64,000 bases of DNA. It comes from Isoetes taiwanensis (lineage: Eukaryota; Streptophyta; Lycopodiopsida; Isoetales; Isoetaceae). The notes under the pieces are model-generated. The model saw nothing but the letters and a program-made list of their open reading frames with translations. It searched no databases and was not told where the DNA came from. Position numbers and translations under genes: made by a program. Positions 53,500 through 64,000 of the stretch are shown one piece after another. The DNA lies in assembly GCA_021234155.1 (NCBI GenBank), contig JAJEKV010000011.1:11093045-11157044 (forward strand). Direction: 5' to 3'. Numbering within the stretch: the stretch's first letter is position 1; every line of letters starts with the position of its first letter.

Positions 53500-56083
53500 T
53501 CCAGATAGAATAATCTTAGAAATAAATGAAGCCAAACATCTGCTGAATCGTTCCCTGTTTCATGATTTAGGTTTATGCCCTATCAAGGCTCTTCATGAAA
53601 TGATTGCAAACTTGATTTTTCTTCTTAACCACAAGCCAGAAATTTGAGTAGTTTAAGAAAACTTTAAAAAGCTCCATACTTAACTCACCTATCGTATCAG
53701 CTCTGGCCCCTTCTTCAGCTCACTGCCTTTCTAGATAACGATAATTGCAACTGAGCAAGCTACAGATGGCCAAGTGCAATACCAAGTTCACTGAAGGAAA
53801 ATTCAACCCAACTGAGTACAAAGCTGGAACGAATACCCTATTATCCTGGGAAGAATTCCACAGCGAAATTTTGGGCAACACGATGGCCGGAGTTCTACAG
53901 TGGCATTTTGGGCAACAGTGCGGTGGAGTTCTGGGCAACAGAGCGGCCTCCATTTGCGGAGCAGACCAATTTTAGGGAGCTTGGTAGAATTAGGTTATCT
54001 GCTCTGCTCTGGGAATCAACCAGAGGGCTCTGTACTGCTCTACTCTGCTCTAAGCGAACTGAGGGCTCTGCTATGGGAATCAACCAAGCCTCTGTTTTGG
54101 GGCTTGTGAGCCATAAACATATGTGGCCAAAAAGCAAGCATGATAAGCTTCTGCAAATCCCATAATTGGTACAAATGAATAAAGCTCCAAGGATTGACAA
54201 AGGCGTAAGAAAAAATGTCTAAGCTCTTCAGAAACTACAGCCTAATAATTTTGAACACAGATTTGGTGAGGAACCTGCTGTTAATTGCATGCAAAGGCTG
54301 GCAGATTTAGAACTGCAATGCATGAGCCCAGTAGAATTCCATCTCCAGCCATGTCCACATTGGCGAGAATGTGCTTATGTTGATCCTGCAAACAATTTGA
54401 ACAAATAAAGCTACTGCGCCACATTTTCGCTCAAGTCTGGGTGAGCTCTCCAACAATTTTTTGCCCTGAACACAACTTATCGTCCGTAACTTTGTGCCTG
54501 GCCATCTCGCTGTACCTTGTAGCTTAGATTCATCACCTTATATCTTAGATCCAGAGAGCTAGGAGGCGCCGAAAGAAAGACGGATCTGCCATAGCCAGAG
54601 CAGAGCAAGGAATCAAAGACCCAGGAATTGCTTGCAAAGCAAGAACGAAAAAGAGGAAACCTGAGCAGGGCAGGATTGCTTGCTCTGCAGGGTTGCACGG
54701 CAAGAGAAAGGGACGTCAGTTTTTTTTAATTTTCATTTTTTTTTTTTCAAAAACACGTGTCGTGCTCACTCGTTTTCTTGAGACGGAAATATTACAATCA
54801 AACAAAAAAGGAAGCTTATTATAGCTGGTTTATATGTTGTGCATGGGACCAAAAGTCCATGGGACCCATACAATGGGCTAGTATGACCATTACTACTAGG
54901 ATCAAGAAAACCCCTGCCTCGGAATTTTTCAAGGGAAAAACCTTTGCGAAAATGATGATACTAGACAGATGAATGTTGATGGCTCAACAATTGAAGACGC
55001 TTATCTAGAGCGTCAAGTATGTGTAATGCCAAGTCGTGCACATATGGTGCTCTGGAAAATTGTGAAAGTTGAAAATGGAACGCGGCATAATGATTGCCGA
55101 GAGAGGGGATGGAGATGGATGATGACTATCTCAAGGATGTCATTGGTGGAGAGTGGCCCTCAAAAAAAGAGATAAGTCAGTCGAGGAGCCTAATATAGCA
55201 GCAAACCTTAACGTCACTGATGCCAATGCGAATCAACAGAAATAATAGACAATGAAGACGAAGAAACTGAGAGAGTAGAGGATATAGTGGAGACTGTGAA
55301 TGCTGCCAACCACCTCCAGTTGATAACAAACCACCTCCGCCTCCATCGTATCTAAAGATGCCAAAGCCAACTAGAGGCATGGCGAGCTAAGAGGCTTACA
55401 CCCTTAAACCTAATAGAATATGCAAGGAATATGGATAACTACAAGGAGTATAAGACCATATACGATAAGTGTTATAATACTATCAGGTCAATAGGGTGAG
55501 ATGGGTAGAGACGGGAGGTCCAGTGAAGCAGATGTTGAAACCGCCTTCAGAGTGGCCCATAGAGCTGAAAAGCCTGACACAGCATGGGAGAAACTCCATA
55601 CATTTGAGAGCCCTTTGCGAGATTCGACCTTACGAAACAAGCTCCAATTTCCTAATTCCATGAACAACCTTCCAAGAGCTCATTTGGGAAGTAATGTAGG
55701 ACTATCACAATAAGATGAGAGTAACCCATGACATGTTACTCGCCAACAAGAACATTAGAGGTTTGATGGGATCACTTAAGGGCCCAACCTTGATGCCAGC
55801 AAGGAAAACCCACAACCAATACCTATTTCGGCATGCACATGCTTTTTTTTATCCAGGCCTGAGACTCTGTTCCACCTGTCATTCATCCACAGGCTCGGCA
55901 AGATCTGCACCTAGAACTCAGGGTTGATGGGTTAAGGGGGGATTATTGCAACTCCATCGCACCTTGATTTATCGCCTAATTTTTTTTTCCCTCCATAAAA
56001 TTCTGTCCCCCTCTCTCGCACGTTATCTTAGAGCCATTCAATCTTCTCCAAGCTCTGCCCCCACAAGCTCTGTGAGGTATTCT
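53500..56083. other. Unassigned DNA
   Basis: Short direct repeats occur at 53870-53945 (GGAGTTCT...GGGCAACA) and 54000-54095 (GGGAATCAACCA). A plus-strand stretch 54820-55940 shows scattered protein-like pieces (DNKPPPPPSYLKMPKPTRGM near 55310; a 70-codon frame at 55501-55713) broken by stops; no family recognised. Confidence 0.35.
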
Positions 56084-56093
56084 TTACACAACA

Positions 56094-56510
56094 AGTGAAT
56101 GGACATTTAGCGACGTGGGGTTGCAACGTCTGTGTCAGGCGATGTCACATTTGACGTAACCAGGTCACATCAATGTCGCAAGTAGCCACGTCACCATGCG
56201 TACACGTCGAGTGCGATGTAGACTACAATGTCTGACTTGACACGGGCGACGTCTGCCACAACATCACTATGACGGGGCTATGTTTGCCATGCCAACTGGC
56301 ACGTCGGCGACGTCACGTCGCAGACAACGTGACATCACAATATCGAATAAACCACATGTCAGTACAGTACTTTGGAGCCATGTGGCACCAACGGGTGCGT
56401 GACGTGGCTAGTGACTGTTGATTCGATGTCAATGCGACGTTATTTCAAAACCATATATATGGTTTAACATCGCATGTGACGTATTTTGTTATAGCGACGT
56501 CTGTCACTTT
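56094..56510 (+). repeat. Left subterminal GACGTC-rich region of the transposon
   Basis: Short degenerate motifs such as GACGTC, GTCACGTC, GCGACGT and GATGTCAC recur in both orientations at 10-30 bp spacing. The dinucleotide CG is far more common here than in the surrounding DNA, consistent with methylatable binding repeats. Confidence 0.75.
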
Positions 56511-56659
56511 TTAATTTTTTGGGTGCCTTTTTTTTATCTGATGGTCATGAAAGTTTGTCCCTAAGCTAATTTGGATATTCCCGAGCCATATATGCAATCA
56601 AAATCACATTCCGGATTTAGCCAATCCTCTATTGTTACTACTTACAAATGTAAACGAGA

Positions 56660-56985
56660 TGTTTGAGCTTGGGGTGGCATGTTTGAGCCACGTGTCATGT
56701 TTGAGCCTGGATGACATATTTGAGCCTATGTGGCATGTTTGAGCCTAGGGGCTAGGTGGCATATTTGAGTCTAGGGCGTGTTCGATCCTAAGGGCAATGC
56801 TTGAGCTAGTGGCATGTTTCTGTCACGTCTCATGTTTTAGCATGGTCGCATATTTGAGCCTATGTGGCAAGTTTGAGCCTAGGACATGTTTGATCCTGGC
56901 GCATGTTCGACCCTAGGGCATGTTTGATCCTAGGGCATGTTCGACCCTAGGGCATGTTCAAATCTAGGGCATGTTCGAACCAAAT
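56660..56985 (+). repeat. GCATGTTTGAGCC-type minisatellite, array 1
   Basis: Units of roughly 17-22 bp built on GGCATGTTTGAGCCTAGG and GGCATGTTCGACCCTAGG repeat with small indels. The same family recurs at 57525-57790, 58078-58250, 59069-59225, 61850-62085, 62640-62885 and 63255-63420. The array translates to Met/Pro/Gly/Ser-rich short frames that are not genes. Confidence 0.9.
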
Positions 56986-57055
56986 GATGCAATATTATTC
57001 TTAATACAATTCTTGATATTCCTATCTTTACTCACATTTCTGTCTTGATCTTGCA

Positions 57056-57378
57056 GTTGCTTACACGACTGAAAGATGGTGGACACCGAGTCTTGAATGA
57101 CAAAGATGCTTGAAATTATAGAGGTCTTTTTATATGTTCTTGCGTATTCATTCTTCAGGTTTGATTTCCTTAGATGGCAGGACATGTTTACTTGAATTTC
57201 ATTTCTAGCTTTGTTTTTTAACCGGTTTCAAACTTATCCTATTTTGAAGTGTTTTGATTAGTTACAGAATTGATGGAAATACAAGTTCGTCGAAAAGGCA
57301 GAAATTGATCCAGGATTTTAACCTTGACAATTCCACGTCTTAATTTCCACTAGGACTGGAGGTCTAGGCATTGACTTG
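57056..57378 (+). pseudogene. Captured SNF2 helicase exon pair, copy 1
   Basis: Exon A (57056-57158, LLTRLKDGGHRV...KMLEIIE) and exon B (57268-57378, RIDGNTSSSKRQKLIQDFNL ... TRTGGLGIDL) come from the helicase C-terminal domain (motifs IV-V) of a SNF2-family chromatin remodeller. The pair is separated by an intron with good GT and CAG signals. Exon A has lost about 13 bp after HRV, and exon B has lost 7 bp near 57338, so both are frameshifted. Confidence 0.87.
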
Positions 57379-57867
57379 GTAAGTGCCAAAAAAAAAAAAA
57401 AAAAAAAAAAAAAAACAAGACACAAATAAAGAAAAAAAATAACGATGTTGGGCGCAAGGTCTGCTGTATATGTAATTTTTTGTTAACAGCCGACTGCGGA
57501 CACTATAGTATGCCAGTTTATGGTAGCTGGCATGTTTGATCTAGGTGGCATGTTTAAGCCACCTGTCATATTTGAGCCTAGGTGGCATGTTTGAACCTGT
57601 GTGGCATGTTTGAGCATAGGGCATGTTCGATCCTAGTGGCAATGCTTGAGCTGGTGGCATGTTTGTACCACGTGTCATGTTTGAGCCTGGTCGCATGTTT
57701 GAGCTTATGTGGCATGTTTGAGCCTATGGCATGTTTGAGCCTAGGGCATGTTTGACCCTAGGGCATGTTCGAATCTAGGGCATGTTCGAACCAAATGATG
57801 CAATATTATTTATAATACAATTCTTGATATTCCTATCTTTACTCATGTTTCTGCCTTGATCTTGAAG

Positions 57868-58076
57868 TTGCGTATGGTGGACACCGAGTCTTTTTGTTCT
57901 CTCAAATGACAAAGATGCTTGAAATTATAGAGGACTTTTTATATTTTCTTGCTTATTCATTCTTCAGGTTTGAAGTGTTTTGATTAACTGAATTGATGGA
58001 AATACAAGTTCGTCGAAAAGGCTGGAATTGATCCAAGATTTTAACCATCTTGACAATTCCATGTTCATCTTCTTAT
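57868..58076 (+). pseudogene. Captured SNF2 exon pair, copy 2
   Basis: Exon A (57868-57967) lost part of its start but keeps GGHRVFLFSQMTKMLEIIE. The intron is reduced to about 23 bp, too short to splice, with CTG in place of the CAG acceptor. Exon B (from 57991) is cut at about 58076 by the next minisatellite. Confidence 0.85.
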
Positions 58077-58249
58077 GTGCCACGTGTCATGTTTGAGCCT
58101 GGTCACATTTTTTAGCTTATGTGGCATGTTTTGAGCCTATGGTATGTTTAACCCTAGGGCATGTTCGACCCTAGGGGCATGTTCAACCATAGATGGCACA
58201 TATTTGAGCTGAGGGGCAATGCTTGAGCCTGGTGGCATGTTTGCAACTT

Positions 58250-58735
58250 GTTTTTTGCTTTGACTACAAAGATTGGAAGTACATGCAAGAAAAGTTTGAT
58301 TGAGATTAACCTTTTTCTTATAAACCTTCTTCCAGCAACCCACTGGCGTCATGTCTAGCCACCAGTGTCCAACCTTATGCTCCAGTCAACTAATAACAAT
58401 TCTGTAGGGGATAGCTTTGCTTCTCTATAATCATTTATCTTCATTCTAGCAGTCCTACTGCTTCTACTCTCAGTTCAGCGTAAGACCGTCTAGTCAAGGT
58501 CAACTAGGAGAAGCAATTTTCGCAGTAGCAAAAATGTTTGGGTTCATTCTGATGGGGCGATATAACAAGCTTGCACAGACGCTTTCTGCTCTGACTACAA
58601 TGACTGGAAGTACATGCAAGATAAACTTGATAGAGATGAACAATCTTCTTATAAACCTTCTTCAAGCAAGCAACAGAGTTGATTTCTAGCCATTAGTGTC
58701 CAGCCTTGTGCTCCAGTCAGGTTTATATATTATTT
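58250..58735 (+). repeat. Internal direct repeat of about 140 bp
   Basis: The segment 58250-58388 (GCTTTGACTACAAAGATTGG ... GCTCCAGTCAAC) recurs diverged at about 58583-58720 (GCTCTGACTACAATGACTGG ... GCTCCAGTCAGG). Both could encode DYNDWKYMQ, perhaps a further captured exon, but I do not recognise it. The whole block recurs at 63430-63900. Confidence 0.7.
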
Positions 58736-59284
58736 ATATATGTTTATGCACATGCGACATCTAGTCAACGTCGCATGCGACTTCTACTAGATGTAGCAGG
58801 GTCACGTCAAGGTCACGTCAAGGTCACGTCTGCATGGACGTCTGGGTCACGTTTGTGTCACGTCTATCTGCGTCACATGCGATGTCTGGACCACTGTCGC
58901 TTGCGACGTGTCTCTAGCAACGTCTAGGTCATGTCTGGGTCTCGTGGCCAGACATCACACAGATGTGACCCAGCATCGCTACAGACATCACTAATTGACC
59001 ATTTTGTTGTTGTGTTACAAGCCCAATGAGGTTTAAGCATTAAAGTCTTTATCATTTGATGTTTCTGTCACGTCTCATGTTTGAGTATGGTCGCATGTTT
59101 GAGCCTATGTGGCAAGCTTGAGCCTAGGGCATGTTTGATTCTTGCGCATGTTCGACCCTAGGGCATGTTTGATCCTAGGGCATGTTCGACCCTAGGGCAT
59201 GTTCAAATCTAGGGCATGTTCGAACCAAATGATGCAATATTATTCTTAATACCTTTACTCACATTTCTGATCTTGATCTTGCAG

Positions 59285-59604
59285 TTGCTTACACGACTTT
59301 GTTCTCCTTGAATGACAAAGATGCTTGAAATTATAGAGGACTTTTTATATGTTCTTGCTTATTCATTCTTCAGGTTTGATTTCTTAGATGGCAGGACATG
59401 TTTACCTGAATTTCATTTCTAGCTTTGTTTTTTAATCGGTTTCAAACTTATCCTATTTTGAAGTGTTTTGATTAGTTACAGAATTGACGGAAATACAAGT
59501 TCGTCGAAGAGGCAGAAATTGATCCAGGATTTTAACCTTGACAATTCCACGTTCATCTTCTTAATTTCCACTAGGACTGGAGGTCTAGGCATTACATTAA
59601 CTTG
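59285..59604 (+). pseudogene. Captured SNF2 exon pair, copy 3
   Basis: Exon A (59285-59373) has a deletion removing KDGGHRV. Exon B (59482-59604) is open from the acceptor to its end (RIDGNTSSSKRQKLIQDFNL), with a 5-bp insertion near GLGI and a GC donor (TTG|GCAAGT). The long A-tract begins about 30 bp after the exon. Confidence 0.85.
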
Positions 59605-59634
59605 GCAAGTGCCCCCCAACCCTTCCCCTCCCCC

Positions 59635-59665
<31 letters not shown>

Positions 59666-59670
<5 letters not shown>

Positions 59671-61703
59671 TAAATCGTCACTGAGACTTCCATCCTTAAT
59701 ACTCTTTGCAAGAATATCAAGTCTCGCAATTAGCAGCCCAAGAAAACATCACAGGTAATATTTTCTTGGCCAAGACTAGGCTTAGTTGTTTAAGATATCA
59801 AATACTTCAAATCATATTCTATGCCTATATTCTTTTTTCTGGAGACAATAAGTCAAAATCTTATATTCCATATCTTTCAATATTACTTTTTTCCGAAACA
59901 ATAAGCCAGAAACATGTATTCCATATGTTGCATTATGAAAAACACCTTATCATGTCTAAAGAGCATTCAAAGATAGCGGATGATTTATTTTTCGCATACA
60001 TCTCTTACATTTGCCATAGGCATCTAAATACATTTTCGTTGTAAAGCACCATCTCATTTAGAACATTCTTACTTGAAGTCTCGTAAATACCTCCAACCAT
60101 AAGCTTGAGAGAAAATAGAGAAATTCACCAAAGCATGGAGCAAGAAACCTGGTTACCTGCAGTGAACCAGCCAAAAATTAGCCTAAGAAGGGTAATTATG
60201 ACAGCACTGACAGGTAAGCTATAGGTTATCTTGGGTTATCCCCTTCACCATGCATAAAAGGCAACATGAACATGCAAAATTAATAAGAAAACCATCGATC
60301 CGGTCATACGCATTACCATCTAGCCGCATGTAAGTCTATAATCGATATGGCTATTTATGCAAAATTCAAAGTCTTTTGCACTGCCTAAACTTCAGGGAAT
60401 AATTTAGCCTTGTAGATCCTTGTAGATCTGGTTCTAAGAGCCCAAAGCTCAAAAAACATCAAACATTGGAAGTCCCTAAGGTATTAAACCAATCCTAGAT
60501 CAAATGGATCTAAGGTTGCTTTCTTCATATATAAAAAAATAAGAGCAACCAGCATTTTTCGATACATTATACCACAAACCCAATTATATATTTGCAAGAT
60601 ATCATCGCACACACCATCATTAGTTCAAGAGCAAAAGATCCCAAGGTATTAAGACTTGCGGATCTAGTTTTAAAAGCCCTCTTAGCTAAGCTTAAAGCTC
60701 AAAAGCATCAAATATTGGAAGTCCCTACAATCATAACCATTTTCCAGCAAGCGATACTCTATCAAATGAATCGAGGTTTATTTTCTTAAAATCAAAACTA
60801 AGAGCAAAGGCCAAAGCATTTTCAAGCATATTACAATAAAAACCCGTTATCTGTGTGTAGCATCCGCAAATAGCATAAAGAAATCAATAATCCTAAATAG
60901 AACCCGATTGTATTGCGCTCGGGGATAACTCCAGTTGACTCATTTGTTCATGGCCGAAGATATGCCTCGTTGCCTTCCTAATCTTCCGGGCCATAGCTCT
61001 AAAAATCTCGAATCCTTGTTGGCAGAATGATCAGACCGACCATGCCTTTGAACGAAATAGAGTGCAAGGAAAACCCTCTTCATAAAAATGGTGAAAGCCT
61101 GCTCTGTATTTTAACTCCCAGCTTGCTTGACAGATTGCCAGTGCTCATATATGTTAATGCCATCGGTTTGATGGTGGTTGGTTAGACGAATCCCTAGCCT
61201 ATGTATATCGGAAACCTAGAATCCATCTTTCGGAACCCTAGAATCCATCTTAGCTGTTCAAATCTTAGCTATTAGTCACAATGATACCCAAAAATAAAAC
61301 ATCCACATTACATAAGCTAAAGCTTTAACGTCTCCCAACTTTTCACAATTTATATGCTTCTTCATTTCTTCTTCGTATGGATATGCTTCTATCCTTTTAA
61401 CACTTATTTCTTTCTATGGTAGAACCAATATATTTACCTCTCTTTTCTTTGCAAGTCGCCATCCTTAGCTTTTTCTTTTTTCCAAGTGGTCATAAGACTA
61501 TAAGAGGTAAAGTATGTCACACATGTGCATGCAACAAAGCTTTTGCATAGGAAGTAGCAAGTGGCAACTTGCATGTAACGAGGACATGCCTTTTCCAAAA
61601 ATGCAACAAGGCTAATGCAACCTCAAATTTAAAGTACCAATATGAAATAACTCTTTTCCATATGTTAACATTTCTAACAAATAAATGTCTTTGTTATTTT
61701 TAC

Positions 61704-61734
<31 letters not shown>

Positions 61735-61735
61735 A
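59666..61735. other. 2-kb segment interrupting the second transposon copy
   Basis: It lies between two A-tracts (59636-59664 and 61707-61731), with matching transposon sequence on either side. A diverged internal duplication occurs: CATCAAACATTGGAAGTCCC near 60458 and CATCAAATATTGGAAGTCCC near 60705. No protein or terminal repeat is recognised, so the insertion type is unknown. Confidence 0.5.
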
Positions 61736-62162
61736 ACAAGACACAAATAAAGAAAAAATAATAACGATGCTGGGCGCAAGGTCTGGTGTATATGTAATTT
61801 TTTGTTAACAGCCGACTGCGGACACTATAGTATGCCAGTTTATGGTAGCTGGCATGTTTGACCTAGGTGGCATGTTTAAGCCACATGTCATGTTTGAGCC
61901 TAGGTGGCATGTTTGAACCTGTGTGGCATGTTTGAGCATAGGGCATGTTCGATCCTAGTGGCAATGCTTGAGCTGGTGGCATGTTTGTACCACGTGACAT
62001 GTTTGAGCCTGGTCGCATGTTTGAGCTTATGTGGCAGCCTAGGGCATTGACCCTACGGCATGTTCGAATCTAGGGCATGTTCGAACCAAATGATGCAATA
62101 TTATTTATAATACAATTCTTGATACTCCTATCTTTACTCATGTTTCTGCCTTGATTTTGCAG

Positions 62163-62499
62163 TGCGTCCAAGACTGAAAGATGGTGGACACCGAGTCTTT
62201 TTGTTCTCTCAAATGACAAAGATGCTTGAAATTATAGAGGACTTTTTATATTTTCTTGCTTATTCATTCTTCAGGTTTGATTCCCTAGATGATAGGATAT
62301 GTTTACCTGAATTTCATTTCTAGCTTTGTTTTTAACTGGTTTCAGGCTTATCCTATTTTGAAGTTTTTTGATTAACAGAATTGATGGAAATACAAGTTCG
62401 TCGAAAAGGTAGAAATTGATCCAAGATTTTAACCATCTTGACAATTCCATGTTCATCTTCTTAATTTCCACTAGGGTTGGAGGTCTAGGCATTAACTTG
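62163..62499 (+). pseudogene. Captured SNF2 exon pair, copy 4 (best preserved)
   Basis: Exon A (62163-62273) keeps PRLKDGGHRVFLFSQMTKM and LEIIEDFL, and exon B (62379-62499) keeps RIDGNTSSSKR and the VGGLGINL end. Both intron signals (TTCAG|GTTTGA and AACAG|A) are present. One base is missing at the start of exon A, and the exon B Gln/Phe region has small changes. Confidence 0.86.
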
Positions 62500-62960
62500 G
62501 TAAGTTCTTCCCCCAAAAAAAAAAAAAAAAAGAGAGAAAAAAACAATGTTGGGCGCAAGGTCTAATGTATATGTAATTTTCTGTTAACAGCCGACTGTGG
62601 ACACTGTCATCATTTATAGTATGCTGGTTTATGGTAGCTGGCATGTTTGACCTAGGTGGCATATTTGAGCCACATGTCATGTTTGAACTTGTGTGGCATA
62701 TTTGAGCATAGCGCATGTTCGATCCTAGTGGCAATGCTTGAGCTGGTGGCATGTTTGTGCCACGTGTCATGTTTGAGCCTGGTCGCATGTTTGAGCTTAT
62801 GTGGCATGTTTGAGCCTATGGCATGTTTGAGCCTAGGGCATGTTCGACCCTAGGGATTGTTCAAATCTAGGGCATGTTCGAACCAAATGATGCAGTATTA
62901 TTTTTTAATACAATTCTTGATATTCCTATCTTTACTCACGTTTCTGCCTTGATCTTGCAG

Positions 62961-63254
62961 TTGTGTCCACGACTGAAAGATGGTGGACACCGAGTCTTTT
63001 TGTTCTCTCAAATGACAAAGATGCATAGAGGACTTTTTATATTTTCTTACTTATTCATTCTTCAGGTTTAATTCCCTAGATGACAGGATATGTTTACCTG
63101 AATTTCATTTCTAGCTTTGTTTTTAACCGATTTCAGGCTTATCCTATTTTGAAGTGTTTTGATTAACTGAATTGATGGAAATACAAGTTCATCGAAAAGG
63201 CTGAAATTGATCCAAGATTTTAACCATCTTGACAATTCCATGTTCATCTTCTTA
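62961..63254 (+). pseudogene. Captured SNF2 exon pair, copy 5
   Basis: Exon A (62961-63065) is intact through FLFSQMTKM and then lacks 11 bp. Exon B (from 63170) has lost the acceptor (ACTG|A) and is cut at about 63254 by minisatellite, exactly as in copy 2. Copies 2 and 5 therefore share history. Confidence 0.85.
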
Positions 63255-63974
63255 TGGGCCACGTGTCATGTTTGAGCCTGGTCACATTTTTTAGCTTATG
63301 TGGCATGTTTGAGCCTATAGTATGTTTGACCCTAGGGCATTCGGCCCTAGGGGTATGTTCAACCCTAGATGGCACATGTTTGAGCCGAGGGGCAATGCTT
63401 GAGCCTGGTGGCATGTTTGCAACTTGTTTTTTGCTTTGACTACAAAGATTGGAAGTACATGCAAGAAAAGTTTGATGGAGATTAACCTTCTTCTTATAAA
63501 CCTTCTTCCAGCAAACCACTGGCGTCATGTCTAGCCACCAGTGTCCAACCTTATGCTCCAGTCAACTAATAACAATTTTGTAGTTGATAGCTTTGCTTCT
63601 CTATAATCATTTATCTTCATTCTAGCAGTCTTACTGCTTCTACTCTCAGTTCAGCGTAAGACCAAGTCTAGTCAAGGTCAACTAGGAGAAGCAATTTTCA
63701 CAATAGCAAAAATGTTTGGGTTCATTCTGATGGGGCGATATAACAAGCTTGCACAGACGCTTTCCGCTCTGACTACAATGACTGGAAGTACATGCAATAA
63801 AAATTTGATAGAGATGAACAATCTTCTTATAAACCTTCTTCAACCAACCAACAGACTTGATGTCTAGCCATTAGTGTCCAGCCCTATGCTCCAGTCAGGT
63901 TTATATATTATTTATATATGTTTATGCACATGCGACATCTAGTCAACGTCACATGCGACTTCTACTAGATGTCG

Positions 63975-64000
63975 CAGGGTCACGTCAAGGTCACGTCTGC
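63975..64000 (+). repeat. Start of right subterminal GGTCACGTC repeats, second transposon copy
   Basis: GGGTCACGTCAAGGTCACGT matches the right subterminal region at 58800-58830. The element end should lie about 200 bp beyond the window. Confidence 0.75.

Larger units (their letters stand above)
56087..59014. mobile_element. CAC-ended DNA transposon (CACTA type), non-autonomous, carrying SNF2 helicase exons
   Basis: The left end CACAACAAGTGAATGGACAT... and the inverted right end CACAACAACAAAATGGTCAA... match at about 23 of 30 positions. Both sides are flanked by TTA (56084-56086 and 59015-59017), the 3-bp duplication expected of CACTA elements. Subterminal regions (56094-56510 and 58755-58990) are dense in GACGTC/GTCACGTC-type motifs, as in CACTA subterminal transposase-binding repeats. 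The interior holds minisatellites and two copies of a SNF2 helicase exon pair. No transposase is seen. Confidence 0.8.
59069..64000 (+). mobile_element. Second, partial copy of the SNF2-carrying transposon, cut by the window edge
   Basis: From 59069 (TTTCTGTCACGTCTCATG) the sequence repeats 56815 onward. After exon pair copy 3 and an A-tract it is interrupted by about 2 kb of other DNA (59666-61735), resumes at GACACAAATAAAGAAAAAAT, and continues to the right subterminal GGTCACGTC repeats at the window end. The left terminus is missing and one internal unit is tandemly repeated. Confidence 0.75.

Noticed and set aside
56660-56985. GCATGTTTGAGCC repeats as a coding repeat protein
   Set aside because: All frames carry stops or shift between units, and the arrays sit between captured exons without splice logic.

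Overview
The window looks like nuclear DNA of a land plant with a large, transposon-rich genome. It has long AT-rich introns, canonical plant splice sites, Copia, LINE, SINE, MITE, TRIM and CACTA-type elements, many decayed gene copies, and plant-only protein families (phototropin, Aux/IAA, cinnamate 4-hydroxylase). A fern or other non-seed or seed plant with bloated introns is plausible; the sequence alone does not fix the species.

The one clearly intact gene is a phototropin blue-light receptor kinase on the + strand, 32908-48720. I reconstructed 23 coding exons whose phases all agree (2793 nt, 930 codons plus stop). It encodes LOV1, a hinge, LOV2, a J-alpha linker and an AGC-VIII kinase. 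Both photoactive cysteines are present (Cys213, Cys444), but the conserved LOV1 glutamine is replaced by leucine (Leu276). One intron is GC-AG. Its largest intron (3.5 kb) holds a homopurine tract and a cinnamate 4-hydroxylase fragment split by a TRIM retrotransposon; both were then tandemly duplicated.

Left part (1-32 kb): the start of a Copia element (gag, PBS, LTR) on the - strand; the last exon of an alpha-N-acetylglucosaminidase gene; two minisatellites; a decayed LINE; a decayed copy of an uncharacterised transposon-like family; a Copia fragment abutting a 410-bp foldback MITE; and a Copia element (18.2-14.2 kb, - strand) split by a LINE with a perfect 13-bp target duplication. Then come gene relics of RanGAP, Aux/IAA and an aleurain-type cysteine protease, with short tandem repeats between them.

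Right part (48.7-64 kb): a LINE 3' end with an ATTCT tail, one splice-flanked coiled-coil exon on the - strand, and a CAC-ended DNA transposon (56087-59014, TTA target duplication). That transposon carries captured exons of a SNF2 helicase inside GCATGTTTGAGCC-type minisatellites. A second, partial copy with a 2-kb insertion runs off the right edge. Altogether the SNF2 exon pair occurs five times in 8 kb, each with different lesions.

Apart from the phototropin, and possibly the NAGLU exon and the 53-kb exon, the window consists of mobile DNA and pseudogenes.
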